Positions 50,973-59,819 of a stretch of DNA of 64,000 bases are shown in pieces. The notes beneath the pieces are model-generated. The model was not told where the DNA came from, searched no databases, and was given only the letters and a program-made list of their open reading frames with translations. The position numbers and the translations under genes are program-made. The DNA is from Hydrogenophaga sp. (GTDB taxonomy: Bacteria; Pseudomonadota; Gammaproteobacteria; Burkholderiales; Burkholderiaceae_C), in assembly GCF_019635465.1 (NCBI RefSeq), contig NZ_JAHBZK010000010.1:62001-126000 (forward strand). Direction: 5' to 3'. The stretch's first letter is position 1, and each line of letters opens with the position of its first letter.

Positions 50973-51939
50973 GAGCGGCTACCGCTGCGACCTCGCCCGC
51001 ATCGACGAAGCCCAGTTGCCCACGACCGGCGACGTGAGCGTTGCCGTCGCCTACTCCACGATCAACTACAAGGACGGCCTGGCCATCACCGGCAAGTCGC
51101 CGGTGGTGCGCAGCTTCCCCCTGGTGCCGGGCATCGATTTCGCCGGCACCGTCACCGCCAGCGATCACCCTGCCTACAAGGCGGGCGACGCGGTGGTGCT
51201 TAATGGCTGGGGCGTGGGCGAGGCGCATTGGGGCGGTCTGGCACAGATGGCGCGCGTCAAGGGCGACTGGCTGCTGCCGCTGCCGAGTGCCTTCACGCCG
51301 CGCCAGGCCATGGCGATCGGCACGGCGGGCTACACCGCCATGCTGTGCGTGCAGGCGCTGCAGCGCCATTGGGCCGAGCAGGGCGTGGCGGCCGGCAGCG
51401 GCGAAGTGCTGGTGACCGGTGCGGGCGGTGGCGTGGGCAGCGTGGCGATTGCCCTGCTGGCCGCGCTGGGGCACACCGTGGTGGCCTCCACCGGGCGCCC
51501 TCAGGAGGCCGACTATCTCAAGGGCCTGGGCGCTGCGGCGGTAATCGACCGCGCCGAGCTGTCCGGCCCCGGCAAGCCGCTGCAGAAGGAACGCTGGATC
51601 GGGGTGGTTGACGCCGTCGGCAGCCACACGCTGGCCAACGCCTGCGCCAGCACCCGCTACGGCGGCGCTGTGGCGGCCTGTGGCCTGGCACAGGGCATGG
51701 ACCTGCCCGCCAGCGTGGCGCCGTTCATCCTGCGCGGGGTGGCGCTGTACGGCATCGACAGCGTCATGGCGCCCAAGGCCCGGCGCGAAGCCGCATGGGC
51801 CGGTCTGGCCCAGCACCTGGACCGCGCCCGGCTGGACGCCATCACCCAGGAAATCGCCCTGGGCGAGGCCATCGAGGCCGGAGCGAAGGTGCTGGCCGGG
51901 CAGGTGCGCGGGCGCCTGGTGGTCGACGTCAACCGCTGA
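50941..51939 (+). CDS. MDR oxidoreductase of the AcuI/YhdH group
   Basis: This 332-residue zinc-free medium-chain reductase reads as acrylyl-CoA reductase Acu[28 protein letters not shown] near residue 40, [23 protein letters not shown] for NADPH binding near 155, and the [17 protein letters not shown] segment near 240. AcuI reduces acryloyl-CoA to propionyl-CoA in 3-hydroxypropionate or DMSP-type metabolism. It may serve the ligase two genes before it. The upstream small protein overlaps its start. A terminator follows. Confidence 0.88.
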   Translation: MFNGLLITKPESGYRCDLARIDEAQLPTTGDVSVAVAYSTINYKDGLAITGKSPVVRSFPLVPGIDFAGTVTASDHPAYKAGDAVVLNGWGVGEAHWGGLAQMARVKGDWLLPLPSAFTPRQAMAIGTAGYTAMLCVQALQRHWAEQGVAAGSGEVLVTGAGGGVGSVAIALLAALGHTVVASTGRPQEADYLKGLGAAAVIDRAELSGPGKPLQKERWIGVVDAVGSHTLANACASTRYGGAVAACGLAQGMDLPASVAPFILRGVALYGIDSVMAPKARREAAWAGLAQHLDRARLDAITQEIALGEAIEAGAKVLAGQVRGRLVVDVNR

Positions 51940-51962
51940 AAGCACCCCTGGCATGTGGGGAG

Positions 51963-51997
51963 AACCGGGGTCATCGGCGGGGAAACCCGGTTTTTTT
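51963..51997 (+). terminator. Terminator after the AcuI-like gene
   Basis: AACCGGG (51963-51969) pairs with CCCGGTT (51986-51992) and a seven-T run begins at 51991. It ends the ligase-reductase transcript. Confidence 0.8.
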
Positions 51998-52109
51998 GCA
52001 CCAATTTCGCCCTGAGAGTTACGCAAAGGTCAAATTTGTGCTGGAATCTCGCCGCTGATCGGCTGTCACAAACCTCCCATCGTTACCCCTCTCGCACGCC
52101 GAACCCCGA

Positions 52110-52472
52110 ATGAAGCAGTTCTTCTCGACCTTGTTCGACACCGTCGCTCAGCGTCTGCACAGCGAGACCCGTCACGAAGACCCGCACCGCCTGATGCGCA
52201 TCCGCCAGGCCATGGTGGAGCTGGTGGGCCCGGTCAATGACTGGGAATCCGAGCTGTTGCGTCACCGTGTGCTGGTGGCCGATTCGGCCAAATCGCTGTG
52301 GTTCTTGCGACCCGCTTTGCTGCAGTGGCTGTGCCGTCGCCACGACGAGCGCGCCGCCATGGGGCTGGTGATGTCGCTTCAGCCGCTGTTTGAAGGCATG
52401 GTCGAGGCCTCGCTGCTCACGCCGTCGGCCGCTGCGCGCCGCGCCCGACGCGACTCATCGCTCGGTCTTTGA
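52110..52472 (+). CDS. Hypothetical helical protein, 120 residues
   Basis: This 120-residue helical protein has no signal peptide and no recognised domain. It contains ETRHEDPHRLMRIRQAM and SLWFLRPALLQWLCRRHDER, a mix of amphipathic helices, and an Arg-rich end. No clear ribosome site precedes ATG 52110. It stands alone between a terminator and a convergent gene. Codon use is typical for the region, so it is probably a real gene of unknown role. Confidence 0.65.
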   Translation: MKQFFSTLFDTVAQRLHSETRHEDPHRLMRIRQAMVELVGPVNDWESELLRHRVLVADSAKSLWFLRPALLQWLCRRHDERAAMGLVMSLQPLFEGMVEASLLTPSAAARRARRDSSLGL

Positions 52473-52490
52473 GCCCGTCGTCGGCTCGGC

Positions 52491-53315
52491 TCAGGCCCCG
52501 TCGCGGTTGGGTGCGTTGACGGTGGCGTCGTAGGCGTGCCAGGTGGCATGCCCGATCACCGGCCCGATCACAAGCAACCCCAGGAACCAGGGCGCCATCG
52601 CCAGCGCCACCGTCAGCGCGATCAATGCACCCCAGCACAGCATCACGCCCGGGTTTTGCAGACACGCGCGGATGCTGGTCAGCCCGGCCGAGATCGCGTC
52701 GGTGCCACGGTCCAGGATCATGGGGATGCTCACCACACTGGTGACGAAGATCAGCCCCGCGAAGATGGCGCCCACCACCGTCCAGGTGATCAGGAATTCG
52801 ATGTTCTGGCCGCTGAGCAGTTGCGTCAGCAGGTTGTGCGCGTCGGGCATGGTGTTGAAGGTGACGGCAAACACCACCAGCGAGGCCCGGCCCCACAGCA
52901 TCTCGAGGATCAGCAGCACACCCGCAAAGATGGCCATGGTGCCCTTGGTGGGCACCCAGGCGCGCAGCGAGCGCCGCAGCGACGGACGCTCCCCGCGTTG
53001 CAGGGCGCGACTGGCGTCGTACAGACCCAGGCAGAGGAAGGGCCCCATCAGCAGAAAGCCCGCGGACAACGCCAGCACGTAGGCCGGCGCCTGCTGGAAC
53101 ACCCACAGCAGCGCATGCCCCATCAGGAAGAAGCAGGCGCCGTAGAACAGGCCGATGCGCGGGCAGCGCACAAAGTCGGCCCAACCGGCGCGCAACCAGG
53201 CGAGGGGTGCAGACACGTTCAGCGCGGCAATGCGCAGATTGAAAACCGATGACTCTGACGCGGCAGGCGCGGGTTCCTGGGTGTCGGGTGGCGTGGGGTC
53301 CGTGGTGGCGTTCAT
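52491..53315 (-). CDS. DUF2189 family membrane protein
   Basis: This 274-residue inner-membrane protein has about six hydrophobic segments, and its APLAWLRAGWADFVRCPRIGLFYGACFFLMGHALL segment (residues about 36-70) and final ATWHAYDATV are typical of DUF2189. Function unknown. The start codon lies exactly against the end of the palindromic element at 53316, whose last bases supply an AAGG six to eight bases before ATG. Without that element the gene would lack an obvious ribosome site here. Confidence 0.85.
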   Translation of the reverse strand: MNATTDPTPPDTQEPAPAASESSVFNLRIAALNVSAPLAWLRAGWADFVRCPRIGLFYGACFFLMGHALLWVFQQAPAYVLALSAGFLLMGPFLCLGLYDASRALQRGERPSLRRSLRAWVPTKGTMAIFAGVLLILEMLWGRASLVVFAVTFNTMPDAHNLLTQLLSGQNIEFLITWTVVGAIFAGLIFVTSVVSIPMILDRGTDAISAGLTSIRACLQNPGVMLCWGALIALTVALAMAPWFLGLLVIGPVIGHATWHAYDATVNAPNRDGA

Positions 53316-53588
53316 CTAGGGCCTTTTCACACTATTTTTCCAAGTGCGAACGGGGTGAAAACAGCGCCAATCCAGGCGCGGGACGACGGCCAGGCTGGCT
53401 GCCTGGCCTGGGAGTGCAACGAAGAGTGGCGCTGTTTTCACCCCGTTCCCTGCGGGTTGCGGCCAAAAAGGGCCATGCGCCGCGTTGCGAAGCCTCGCCG
53501 GGCCACCGGCCCGTCTGCGTTTCGCGCCTTGCGCATGGCCTTTTTGATCCGCAACGCATCTTGGAAAAATAGTGTGAACAGGCCCTAG
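53316..53588. mobile_element. MITE-like palindromic element with 29-bp terminal inverted repeats
   Basis: The first 29 bases (53316-53344) match the reverse complement of the last 29 (53560-53588) at 28 positions; both ends read CTAGGGCCT/G TTCACAC inward. Inside are a perfect 22-bp inverted repeat (53348-53369 with 53427-53448) around a GGCCAGG/CCTGGCC hairpin (53388-53408), and a long imperfect palindrome (about 53453-53557) with apex GGGCC-ACC-GGCCC. No credible protein frame fits, so it would need a transposase in trans. The terminal CTAG could be a target duplication. Flanks are single-copy. Confidence 0.75.
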
Positions 53589-53659
53589 CGATTGGGCCAC
53601 CGACAGCGCATGGCCCTGATGCGGGCTTTCCCCGAGGGCGCCCCCTACACTCGCCGGCC

Positions 53660-54403
53660 ATGAGCACGTCCGAGTTTTCCCCGCCCTACCTGTCGCCCCA
53701 CGCCATGGACACCGCCTTGCGCGAGCGCGGGGTGGGCTTGCTCAGTGGTGCAGACACCGCGGCCTGGATCGGCGTGCCGCTGGCCGCGCTGCGTGAACTC
53801 GAGCCGTTCTGGCACCGTCTCGCACCCGACAACTACCTCAAGGACGGTGGCCGCTACCGCCAGCGCCGGCACAGCTGCTTTGTGGTCGACGGCGAGCGAC
53901 TCACCCAGGTGCCGCACCGGGCCCATTGGCAACCGGTGGAATACAACGCCTTGCACGGCGGCATGCAGCGCTGGTTTGAACCGATGGAAGACGCCATGGT
54001 GGCGTCAGCCGCGTGGCAGCGCTTGCTGCTGCGCCTGGGCGCCGCGGCCAGCGCCTTGCGCGGCCCGCAGCCCTGGTTCGTGGAGGCACATCCGTTTCGC
54101 ATCGACACCACCGACGGCATTGGCCGACCCACGCCCGAAGGCGCCCACCGCGACGGCGTGGACCTGGTGGCGGTTTTCCTGGTCGGGCGCCACGCCATCA
54201 AGGGCGGCGAGAGCCGGGTATTCGACGCCAACGGCCCCGGCGGCCAGCGCTTCACGCTGCGCGATCCGTGGTCGTTGCTGTTGCTCGACGACCCGCGCGT
54301 GATCCACGAAAGCACACCCATTCAGCCCGACCCGGCCGATGGGCTGGGCTGGCGCGACACGCTGGTGGTGACCCTGCGCGCGGGCGGCTTTCAGGGGGCG
54401 TGA
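53660..54403 (+). CDS. 2-oxoglutarate/Fe(II) dioxygenase family protein
   Basis: This 247-residue protein fits the 2OG-Fe_Oxy_2 (BsmA-like) family. The iron-binding HRD lies in PEGAHRDGVDLVAVFLVGR near residue 163, the distal His in DDPRVIHESTP near 217 and the 2OG-binding Arg in GWRDTLVVTL near 234. Family members hydroxylate free amino acids or peptides, but the substrate here is unknown. The gene is 71 bases beyond the palindromic element. Confidence 0.82.
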   Translation: MSTSEFSPPYLSPHAMDTALRERGVGLLSGADTAAWIGVPLAALRELEPFWHRLAPDNYLKDGGRYRQRRHSCFVVDGERLTQVPHRAHWQPVEYNALHGGMQRWFEPMEDAMVASAAWQRLLLRLGAAASALRGPQPWFVEAHPFRIDTTDGIGRPTPEGAHRDGVDLVAVFLVGRHAIKGGESRVFDANGPGGQRFTLRDPWSLLLLDDPRVIHESTPIQPDPADGLGWRDTLVVTLRAGGFQGA

Positions 54404-54957
54404 CCGACGGGTGGGGCGTGCACGTCAGCCCCGGTGGCGGCGTGCACGATGCGCACCTGGTCGCCCACGGTCAACAGGCCGCCGGCCAGCACGCGCGCAG
54501 TGAGGCCGCCGTGTCCCCGCATGGCGTTGTAGCCACCTGGCCCCAGCAGGGTCTCCATGCGCGAGCACGGTGCGCAGTCACCGGTGGCTTCGAGCACCAC
54601 CGACGTGCCGATGTGGATGTGCATGGTTTCGCCCGCAAACGGGTTGAGCGCGGCCCTCAGGTTCAGGCCCGAGATCACCAGGTTGCGGCGCAAGGTCTCG
54701 GGTTTCACCACTTGATGGGTGAGGGCGGCGATCACGGGCAGATGCTCGGCCTGGATCAGCGTCACCTGGCGCCGGGCACTGCGGCGCAACGCCGTGTGAT
54801 CGCCCTGCAGGCCGCGCCCCGCGATGGCCTCGACCTGATCGACGAGTTCGGCTGGCACCAGCCGCGCGCCGCGCAGCACGATCGCCTGCAGCCGGCCCGT
54901 GCCCGGCACGTGGGCGGTCAGGGCGTGCAGCCCGCTTGCTGGTCCGCGCCCGTTCAC
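54391..54957 (-). CDS. MOSC-domain protein
   Basis: This 188-residue protein has a MOSC domain, the sulfur-carrier fold of molybdenum cofactor enzymes: GRGLQGDHTALRRS near residue 48, LRRNLVISGLNLRAAL near 89, EATGDCAPCSRME near 123 and GGLTARVLAGG near 150. The Cys of the CAPC motif is the expected sulfur carrier. GTG 54957 overlaps the stop of the cupin gene ahead (GTGA), so the pair is coupled. Its end overlaps the dioxygenase gene by 13 bases on the other strand. Confidence 0.85.
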   Translation of the reverse strand: MNGRGPASGLHALTAHVPGTGRLQAIVLRGARLVPAELVDQVEAIAGRGLQGDHTALRRSARRQVTLIQAEHLPVIAALTHQVVKPETLRRNLVISGLNLRAALNPFAGETMHIHIGTSVVLEATGDCAPCSRMETLLGPGGYNAMRGHGGLTARVLAGGLLTVGDQVRIVHAATGADVHAPPVGHAP

Positions 54958-55466
54958 ACCCCACCCGTGGGGTGTGTCGGGTCCACCCACAGCACCGTCT
55001 CGGGCTTTTCCGCCGGTTCGATGTCGAGGTTGACCGCCACCGCCTGCCCGTCGCTGCGGCACAGCACACACTCCAGCACCTCGGTGGGGCTGGCGTTGAT
55101 CTCCTGGTGCGGCACGTAGGGCGGCACGTAGATGAAATCGCCCGGGCCGGCTTCGGCGGTGAATTCCAGCTGGTCGCCCCAGCGCATGCGCGCGCGGCCT
55201 TTGACCACGTAGATCACGCTCTCCAGGTGGCCGTGGTGGTGGGCGCCGGTCTTGGCGTCGGGGTGGATGGTCACCGTGCCGGCCCACAGCTTCTGGGCGC
55301 CGACCCGAGCGAAGGTGATGGCCGCCTTGCGGTCCATGCCGGGCGTGGACGGCACGTTGCCGTCGAGCTGGTTGCCCGGGATCACCCGCACGCCGTTGTG
55401 CTTCCAGGGCGGGTCTTCTTCGTGCGCGGGGTCGTGCGCATGTTCGTGGTCGTGGTCGTGGGCCAT
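54954..55466 (-). CDS. Cupin-domain protein with His-rich head
   Basis: This 170-residue cupin has an N-terminal His/Asp-rich run (AHDHDHEHAHDPAHEED), possibly metal-binding, then a standard cupin: HHHGHLESVIYVVKGRARMRWG (first motif) and GDFIYVPPYVPHQEINAS (second). ATG 55466 precedes the His run. The downstream MOSC gene overlaps it. Ligand and reaction are unknown. Confidence 0.85.
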   Translation of the reverse strand: MAHDHDHEHAHDPAHEEDPPWKHNGVRVIPGNQLDGNVPSTPGMDRKAAITFARVGAQKLWAGTVTIHPDAKTGAHHHGHLESVIYVVKGRARMRWGDQLEFTAEAGPGDFIYVPPYVPHQEINASPTEVLECVLCRSDGQAVAVNLDIEPAEKPETVLWVDPTHPTGGV

Positions 55467-55549
55467 GGCGCTGCTCCGGTGGGAGACGCCAGTGTGCCAG
55501 CGCAGATCGCGCGATAGACCGACAATCCAGGGTTTTCCCCGAGCCTGGA

Positions 55550-56152
55550 GTGCCCGCCTTGCCATTGCCCGCCCCCGCCCCCCGCACCCCCATGCACACC
55601 CGCCGCGTCACCTACCAGGGCTTCCAGCGCGACGACGGCCTTTGGGACATCGAAGGCGAGCTGCACGACAGCAAGCCCTTTGACTTCGAGATTCGCGGCG
55701 AACGCCGCTGGGAGGCCGGCGAGCCGGTACACCACATGCGCCTGCGCGTCACCTTTGACGAGCGCATGGTGATCCACGCGATCGACGTTGCGATGGACGC
55801 CTTCCCGCACGAGCCCTGCCCCCAGGTGATGCCCGCGATGCAGCGCATGGTGGGCGAGACGCTGGGCCGGGGCTGGCGCCACACCATCCAGCGCCACCTG
55901 GGTGGCCTGCAGGGCTGCACCCACTTGCGCGAGCTGCTCTACAACCTCGCCACCGCCGCCATGCAATCGCGCTCGGGCTCGTTTGCGCCCAGCGGCAACC
56001 GCCCGCCGCCGCACCTGGGCCAATGCCACACCTGGGACTTCGACGGCCCGGTGGTGGAGAAGGTCTACCCGATGTTCTTTCGCTGGCGCGCGCCGGCCAA
56101 AGACGAGCCGAGCGCAGGCACAACGGTCAACGACCCGCAGGCCGTTCGCTGA
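55550..56152 (+). CDS. DUF2889 family protein
   Basis: This 200-residue protein reads as DUF2889: HTRRVTYQGFQRDDGLWDIEGELHDSKPFDFE near residue 16, MRLRVTFDERMVIHAIDVAMDAFPHEPCP and GCTHLRELLYNLATAAMQ. The family is common in beta-proteobacteria without known function. The start at GTG 55550 gives the usual PxPRxxxHTRR head; ATG 55592 is the alternative. Confidence 0.85.
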   Translation: MPALPLPAPAPRTPMHTRRVTYQGFQRDDGLWDIEGELHDSKPFDFEIRGERRWEAGEPVHHMRLRVTFDERMVIHAIDVAMDAFPHEPCPQVMPAMQRMVGETLGRGWRHTIQRHLGGLQGCTHLRELLYNLATAAMQSRSGSFAPSGNRPPPHLGQCHTWDFDGPVVEKVYPMFFRWRAPAKDEPSAGTTVNDPQAVR

Positions 56153-56190
56153 TCGGCCCCCGGCCTGGCCAGCGCCGGTTCAGTGCCGGT

Positions 56191-56922
56191 TCATCGCCAG
56201 AGCTTGCCGCACAGCCCGCGGTACACGAAGGGCGAGCTTGGGGCAGTGGGCTGGCTGCCCACCGGCTCCAGCGACACCGCCAGCTCCACCGCCGGGAAGA
56301 ACACCTGCTCGGCCGGCTCGGCCAGCGTGAGGCGGGTGAAGGGGGCCTGCGCCACCTGTGGCATAGGCGCCACCGCTGTGACCACGCCCGCTTTGTCGAT
56401 GCGCCACAGGTACAGCGTCTGTCCCTCGGGCACATCTACCGGCGTCACGCGCTTGATGTCCACCACCGTGCCCCGGCGCAGGCTGGAGATGATCAGCCCC
56501 GGCTGCCCCTGGGCCGTGCCCAGCACGCCCACATAGCTGTCGGGCAGTTCCATGCCGCGGCGCTGGTCGATCTGCATCTGCCAGACTACCGGCACCACCA
56601 TGCCCACCGCCAGCCCCATGGCCAGCGCGCTTGCCGGGATGGGGGCCAGCCAGCGTTGCCACCACGAGGGCGCCGTCGCCGCAGGCGCCTTGCCGGTGGT
56701 GGCGCCGGCGATGCGTTGCCACAGCGCGGTGCTGGGCGCCTGCTCGGGCAGGGCTCGGTGCAAGGGGGCCAGCCGCTGCGTCCAGTCGTTCACTGCGCTC
56801 ACCAGCGCAGGGTGGTGGTGCATCGCGGCCTCAAACCGGCGGCGCGCGGGGCCTTGCAGCGTGCCGGCCACGTAGGCCGCCGCCAGCGGTTCGATGGCCG
56901 ATGGGTTGCGGTACCAGTTCAT
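56191..56922 (-). CDS. Anti-sigma factor (RskA type)
   Basis: This 243-residue protein has the N-terminal sigma-binding helices (AAAYVAGTLQGPARRRFEAAMHHHPALVSAVNDWTQRLAPL across residues 12-52), one transmembrane helix (residues about 92-115) and a periplasmic RskA-like domain. It would hold the ECF sigma inactive until a signal reaches the periplasm. It overlaps the sigma gene by four bases. The zinc-binding HxxxCxxC of the ZAS class is absent, so the interaction is of the non-zinc type. Confidence 0.87.
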   Translation of the reverse strand: MNWYRNPSAIEPLAAAYVAGTLQGPARRRFEAAMHHHPALVSAVNDWTQRLAPLHRALPEQAPSTALWQRIAGATTGKAPAATAPSWWQRWLAPIPASALAMGLAVGMVVPVVWQMQIDQRRGMELPDSYVGVLGTAQGQPGLIISSLRRGTVVDIKRVTPVDVPEGQTLYLWRIDKAGVVTAVAPMPQVAQAPFTRLTLAEPAEQVFFPAVELAVSLEPVGSQPTAPSSPFVYRGLCGKLWR

Positions 56923-57488
56923 GCCACGGCCTCCATGCAGCCCTTGAGCCGCATCAGGCTGCGCCGCGTCCAGGCTTTCACGGTGCCCAGCGGTCGCGCC
57001 ATGCGCTGCGCAATCTCGTTGTGGGTCAGACCCTCGTAGAAGGCCAGCAGCAAGGCCTGGCGGGGCTCGGTCTCCAGCGTGCCCATGCAACGCGTGAGTT
57101 GCGCGTCGTCGGCGTGGGACAGCAGCTGATCCAGCGGCGAGCCACCGTCGGCCGCCACGTCGTGCGTTTGCTCTTCGCCGCTGTCACTGCGCCAGTGCAG
57201 TGGCTCTTCGGGCTTGCGCTGGCGCAGCAGGTCGATGGCCCTGTGACGGGTGACCACACACAGCCAGGCCAGCGTGCGGTGCTGGCCGGGTGCTGCCGTG
57301 GCCGTGCGGTGCCAGATGGCGGTGAACACCTCCTGCAGCACGTCTTCTGCCATGGCGCGCTCCTGTGTCACGCGCATGGCCACCGCCAGCAAGCGGCTGG
57401 CGACCTGGTGGTACAGGGCTTCAAACGCCTTGGCGTCGCGCAAGGCCACGCGTGCGAGCAGTTGGCCGACTTCTTCTCGGTCATCCAT
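56919..57488 (-). CDS. ECF RNA polymerase sigma factor
   Basis: This 189-residue sigma factor has region 2 (FEALYHQVASRLLAVAMRVTQERAMAEDVLQEVFTAIWH) and region 4 (LTRCMGTLETEPRQALLLAFYEGLTHNEIAQRMARPLGTVKAWTRRSLMRL). It directs polymerase to a stress regulon in concert with the anti-sigma encoded behind it. The upstream exported protein gene (57578-57964) is in the same direction and is probably its target or partner. ATG 57488 begins MDDREEVGQLL. Confidence 0.92.
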   Translation of the reverse strand: MDDREEVGQLLARVALRDAKAFEALYHQVASRLLAVAMRVTQERAMAEDVLQEVFTAIWHRTATAAPGQHRTLAWLCVVTRHRAIDLLRQRKPEEPLHWRSDSGEEQTHDVAADGGSPLDQLLSHADDAQLTRCMGTLETEPRQALLLAFYEGLTHNEIAQRMARPLGTVKAWTRRSLMRLKGCMEAVA

Positions 57489-57577
57489 CGGGACAGGCCT
57501 CCCCCATGCGAAGCGGCCGAGCATACCTTGGCGATATGCCCGGCCACATTCCTGTTCCTCCAGGCGCTGGCGCTTGC

Positions 57578-57964
57578 TCAGTACACCGGATTGAAGGACG
57601 AAGGCACCAGCGGCTTGGACGAGATCACGTGCCACACACCGCCCGAGCCGTCGCCGTTGCGCTCGCCGGGCTTGGTGTCACCGGCAAAGTAGTAGAGCGG
57701 CTTGCCATTGACCGTCCACTGGCGCGTGTCGCTGATCAGGCCGAACTCGCCCGTGGCCGCGGCGTCGGCCTTGGCGGTGAAGGCGGGCCAGGCCGCCAGG
57801 CAGCCGCCGCTGCAGTTGCTCTTGTTGGGTGCGTCCTTGTCGAAGATGTAGAGCGTGCGCCCGGTCTTGTCGGCCAGCACGCCGTTGTGCATGACGGGTT
57901 GGGCCTGGGCGGCGGCGGCGAGGAGGGACAGGCCGCAGGCGGCCAAGAGTGCACGGGTGTTCAT
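57578..57964 (-). CDS. Exported COG4315-type protein with paired YIF/YYF repeats
   Basis: This 128-residue protein has a signal peptide (MNTRALLAACGLSLLAAAAQ) and the two-repeat pattern of secreted COG4315 proteins: GRTLYIFDKDAPNKSNCSGGCLAAWPAF (with the conserved C-x-x-x-C pair) and GKPLYYFAGDTKPGERNGDG.GGVWHV. Its job is unknown; the family occurs beside ECF sigma and anti-sigma genes, as here, suggesting a redox or envelope stress role. It is the first gene of that minus-strand set. Confidence 0.87.
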   Translation of the reverse strand: MNTRALLAACGLSLLAAAAQAQPVMHNGVLADKTGRTLYIFDKDAPNKSNCSGGCLAAWPAFTAKADAAATGEFGLISDTRQWTVNGKPLYYFAGDTKPGERNGDGSGGVWHVISSKPLVPSSFNPVY

Positions 57965-58095
57965 GGTGTCATAGTCCTTGGTAGGTGGTTGGAACGGCGC
58001 GCAACATTGCGTGCCTGCCTTCAGAACGGACGACATGCGCGTCTGGATGCACCTGCCTCAAAAAAAACTTTCTGCCCAGGCGAATGCGCCGCTGT

Positions 58096-59634
58096 TCAGC
58101 CCGTCAGCCCGGCCGCCTGCACCCGGAGCTCGGTCTTGAGCACCTTGCCGTAGTGGTTCTTGGGCAAGGCGTCGACGAAGACATAGCGCTTGGGGCGCTT
58201 GAAGCGCGCGATCCGGGCCAGGCAGTGCGCGTCCAGACCCTGGGCGTCCACCGCCGCACCGGGCGCGGTCACCACGAAGGCCACCACGATCTCGCCCCAT
58301 TCGGCGTCGGGCGCACCCACCACCGCCACCTCGCTCACGCCGGGTGCGGTCAGCAGCACTTCTTCCACCTCGCGCGGGTAGATGTTGGAGCCGCCGCTGA
58401 TGAGCAGGTCCTTGCTGCGGTCCTTGAGTGTGAGGAAGCCCTGCGGGTCGAGCGCACCCATGTCGCCGGTCCAGAGCCAGCCGTCGCGGATGGCGGCGGC
58501 CGTGGCCTCGGGGTTGCGCCAGTAGCCGGCCATGACCGAGTCGCCGCGCACCAGCACCTCGCCAACCTCGTTGGCGGCCAGGCTTTGGCCGTCGGCGTCG
58601 GCCACGCGCACCTGTACCGGCGTCTGTGCCACGCCCACCGAGGCCAGCCGCGCTGCGTGGTCGGGGTGTGCGCCGTCGGCAATGTGCGCACGCGAGAGCG
58701 CGGTGGCGGTCATAGGTGTCTCGCCCTGGCCGTAGATCTGCACGAAGCGCGGACCCATCACGCGCAACGCGCGCTGCATGTCGGCCACGTACATGGGCGC
58801 GCCGCCATAGACGATGGTCTTGAACGCGCGGGCCGCGTCGGTGGGCGTGAGGCCCTGCGCCTCGGCGTGGTCGACCAGCCGCTTCACGATGGTGGGCGCC
58901 GCGAAGGTCGACAAGGGCCCCAACGCATCGCCAAGCGCGAACAGCTCGGCCGCGTCCACCCCGCCCGACGCCGGCACCACATGCCGCGCACCCGCCATGA
59001 GATGCGGAATGGCGTACAGCCCGCAGCCGTGCGACATGGGGGCGGCATAGACGATGGCGTCGCCCGGTGCCACCGCATCCACGTCCGCAAAGTAGCCCAT
59101 GCCCATGGTCATGAGGTTGCGCTGCGTGATCATCACGCCCTTGGGGCGCCCGGTGGTGCCGCTGGTGTAGAACAGCCAGGCCAGGTCGTCGGGTGCGCTC
59201 TCGTGCGGCGCAGGCAGGGCCGCATCGGGCAGTGGCGCCAGCAGGGCGTCGGCCTCGCTCGATTCGACATCGATCTGCCGCTGCAGGCCCGCCAGCGGCC
59301 GCGGCGCCACGTCGCGCGTGACGAAGGCCCAGCGGGCCTGCGCGTTGTCGACGATCCATTCCACCTCGGCCGGGTGCAGCTTGGCGTTGACCGGCACCAC
59401 CGCCAGCCCGGCCCACCATGCGCCCCACAGCAGTTCGAGGTAGCGCGGGTGGTTGCGCATGAACAGCACCAGCCGGTCACCGGGTTGCAGGCCGGCCGCA
59501 CGCAGGCGTTGCGCCAGAGCGGCACTGCGCTGCGCCCACAGCGCGTGCGTGGCCCACACATCGGTGCCGTTGAAGATGGCGGGACCATCCGGCGCAAGGA
59601 GGGCCTGGCGGACGAGCAGTGGCGCAAGTGACAT
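58096..59634 (-). CDS. AMP-forming acyl-CoA ligase
   Basis: This 512-residue ligase has FYTSGTTGRPKGVM near residue 155, IYGQGETPM near 290, GWLWTGDMGALDPQGFL near 390 and the catalytic Lys in PKNHYGKVLKTEL near 495. The QGET motif in place of the more usual YGxTE occurs in some fatty-acid or benzoate-type ligases. The substrate is not predictable. ATG 59634 begins MSLAPLLVRQ. The gene is divergent from the LuxR-type regulator at 59820, which may control it. Confidence 0.9.
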   Translation of the reverse strand: MSLAPLLVRQALLAPDGPAIFNGTDVWATHALWAQRSAALAQRLRAAGLQPGDRLVLFMRNHPRYLELLWGAWWAGLAVVPVNAKLHPAEVEWIVDNAQARWAFVTRDVAPRPLAGLQRQIDVESSEADALLAPLPDAALPAPHESAPDDLAWLFYTSGTTGRPKGVMITQRNLMTMGMGYFADVDAVAPGDAIVYAAPMSHGCGLYAIPHLMAGARHVVPASGGVDAAELFALGDALGPLSTFAAPTIVKRLVDHAEAQGLTPTDAARAFKTIVYGGAPMYVADMQRALRVMGPRFVQIYGQGETPMTATALSRAHIADGAHPDHAARLASVGVAQTPVQVRVADADGQSLAANEVGEVLVRGDSVMAGYWRNPEATAAAIRDGWLWTGDMGALDPQGFLTLKDRSKDLLISGGSNIYPREVEEVLLTAPGVSEVAVVGAPDAEWGEIVVAFVVTAPGAAVDAQGLDAHCLARIARFKRPKRYVFVDALPKNHYGKVLKTELRVQAAGLTG

Positions 59635-59819
59635 GACGCTGAACGGGGCGAGGTGACGAAGGCGCACACCATAGCGGCGGCAGCGCGCGTCCGCCAGCAC
59701 GCTGGCGCCAGGCACGTGATCGCGGCGTTGTTGCGACGCTGTTGCGACGCACCAAACGGCCGCCGCGCTGGAATAATCGCGCTCCTCGGCACCACCGGTG
59801 CCCACTGGTGGAGCCGCCC

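Noticed and set aside
53249..53667. Overlapping frames across the palindromic element
   Set aside because: They read through inverted repeats, share no protein features and would duplicate the repeat arms as peptide; the DNA structure explains them.
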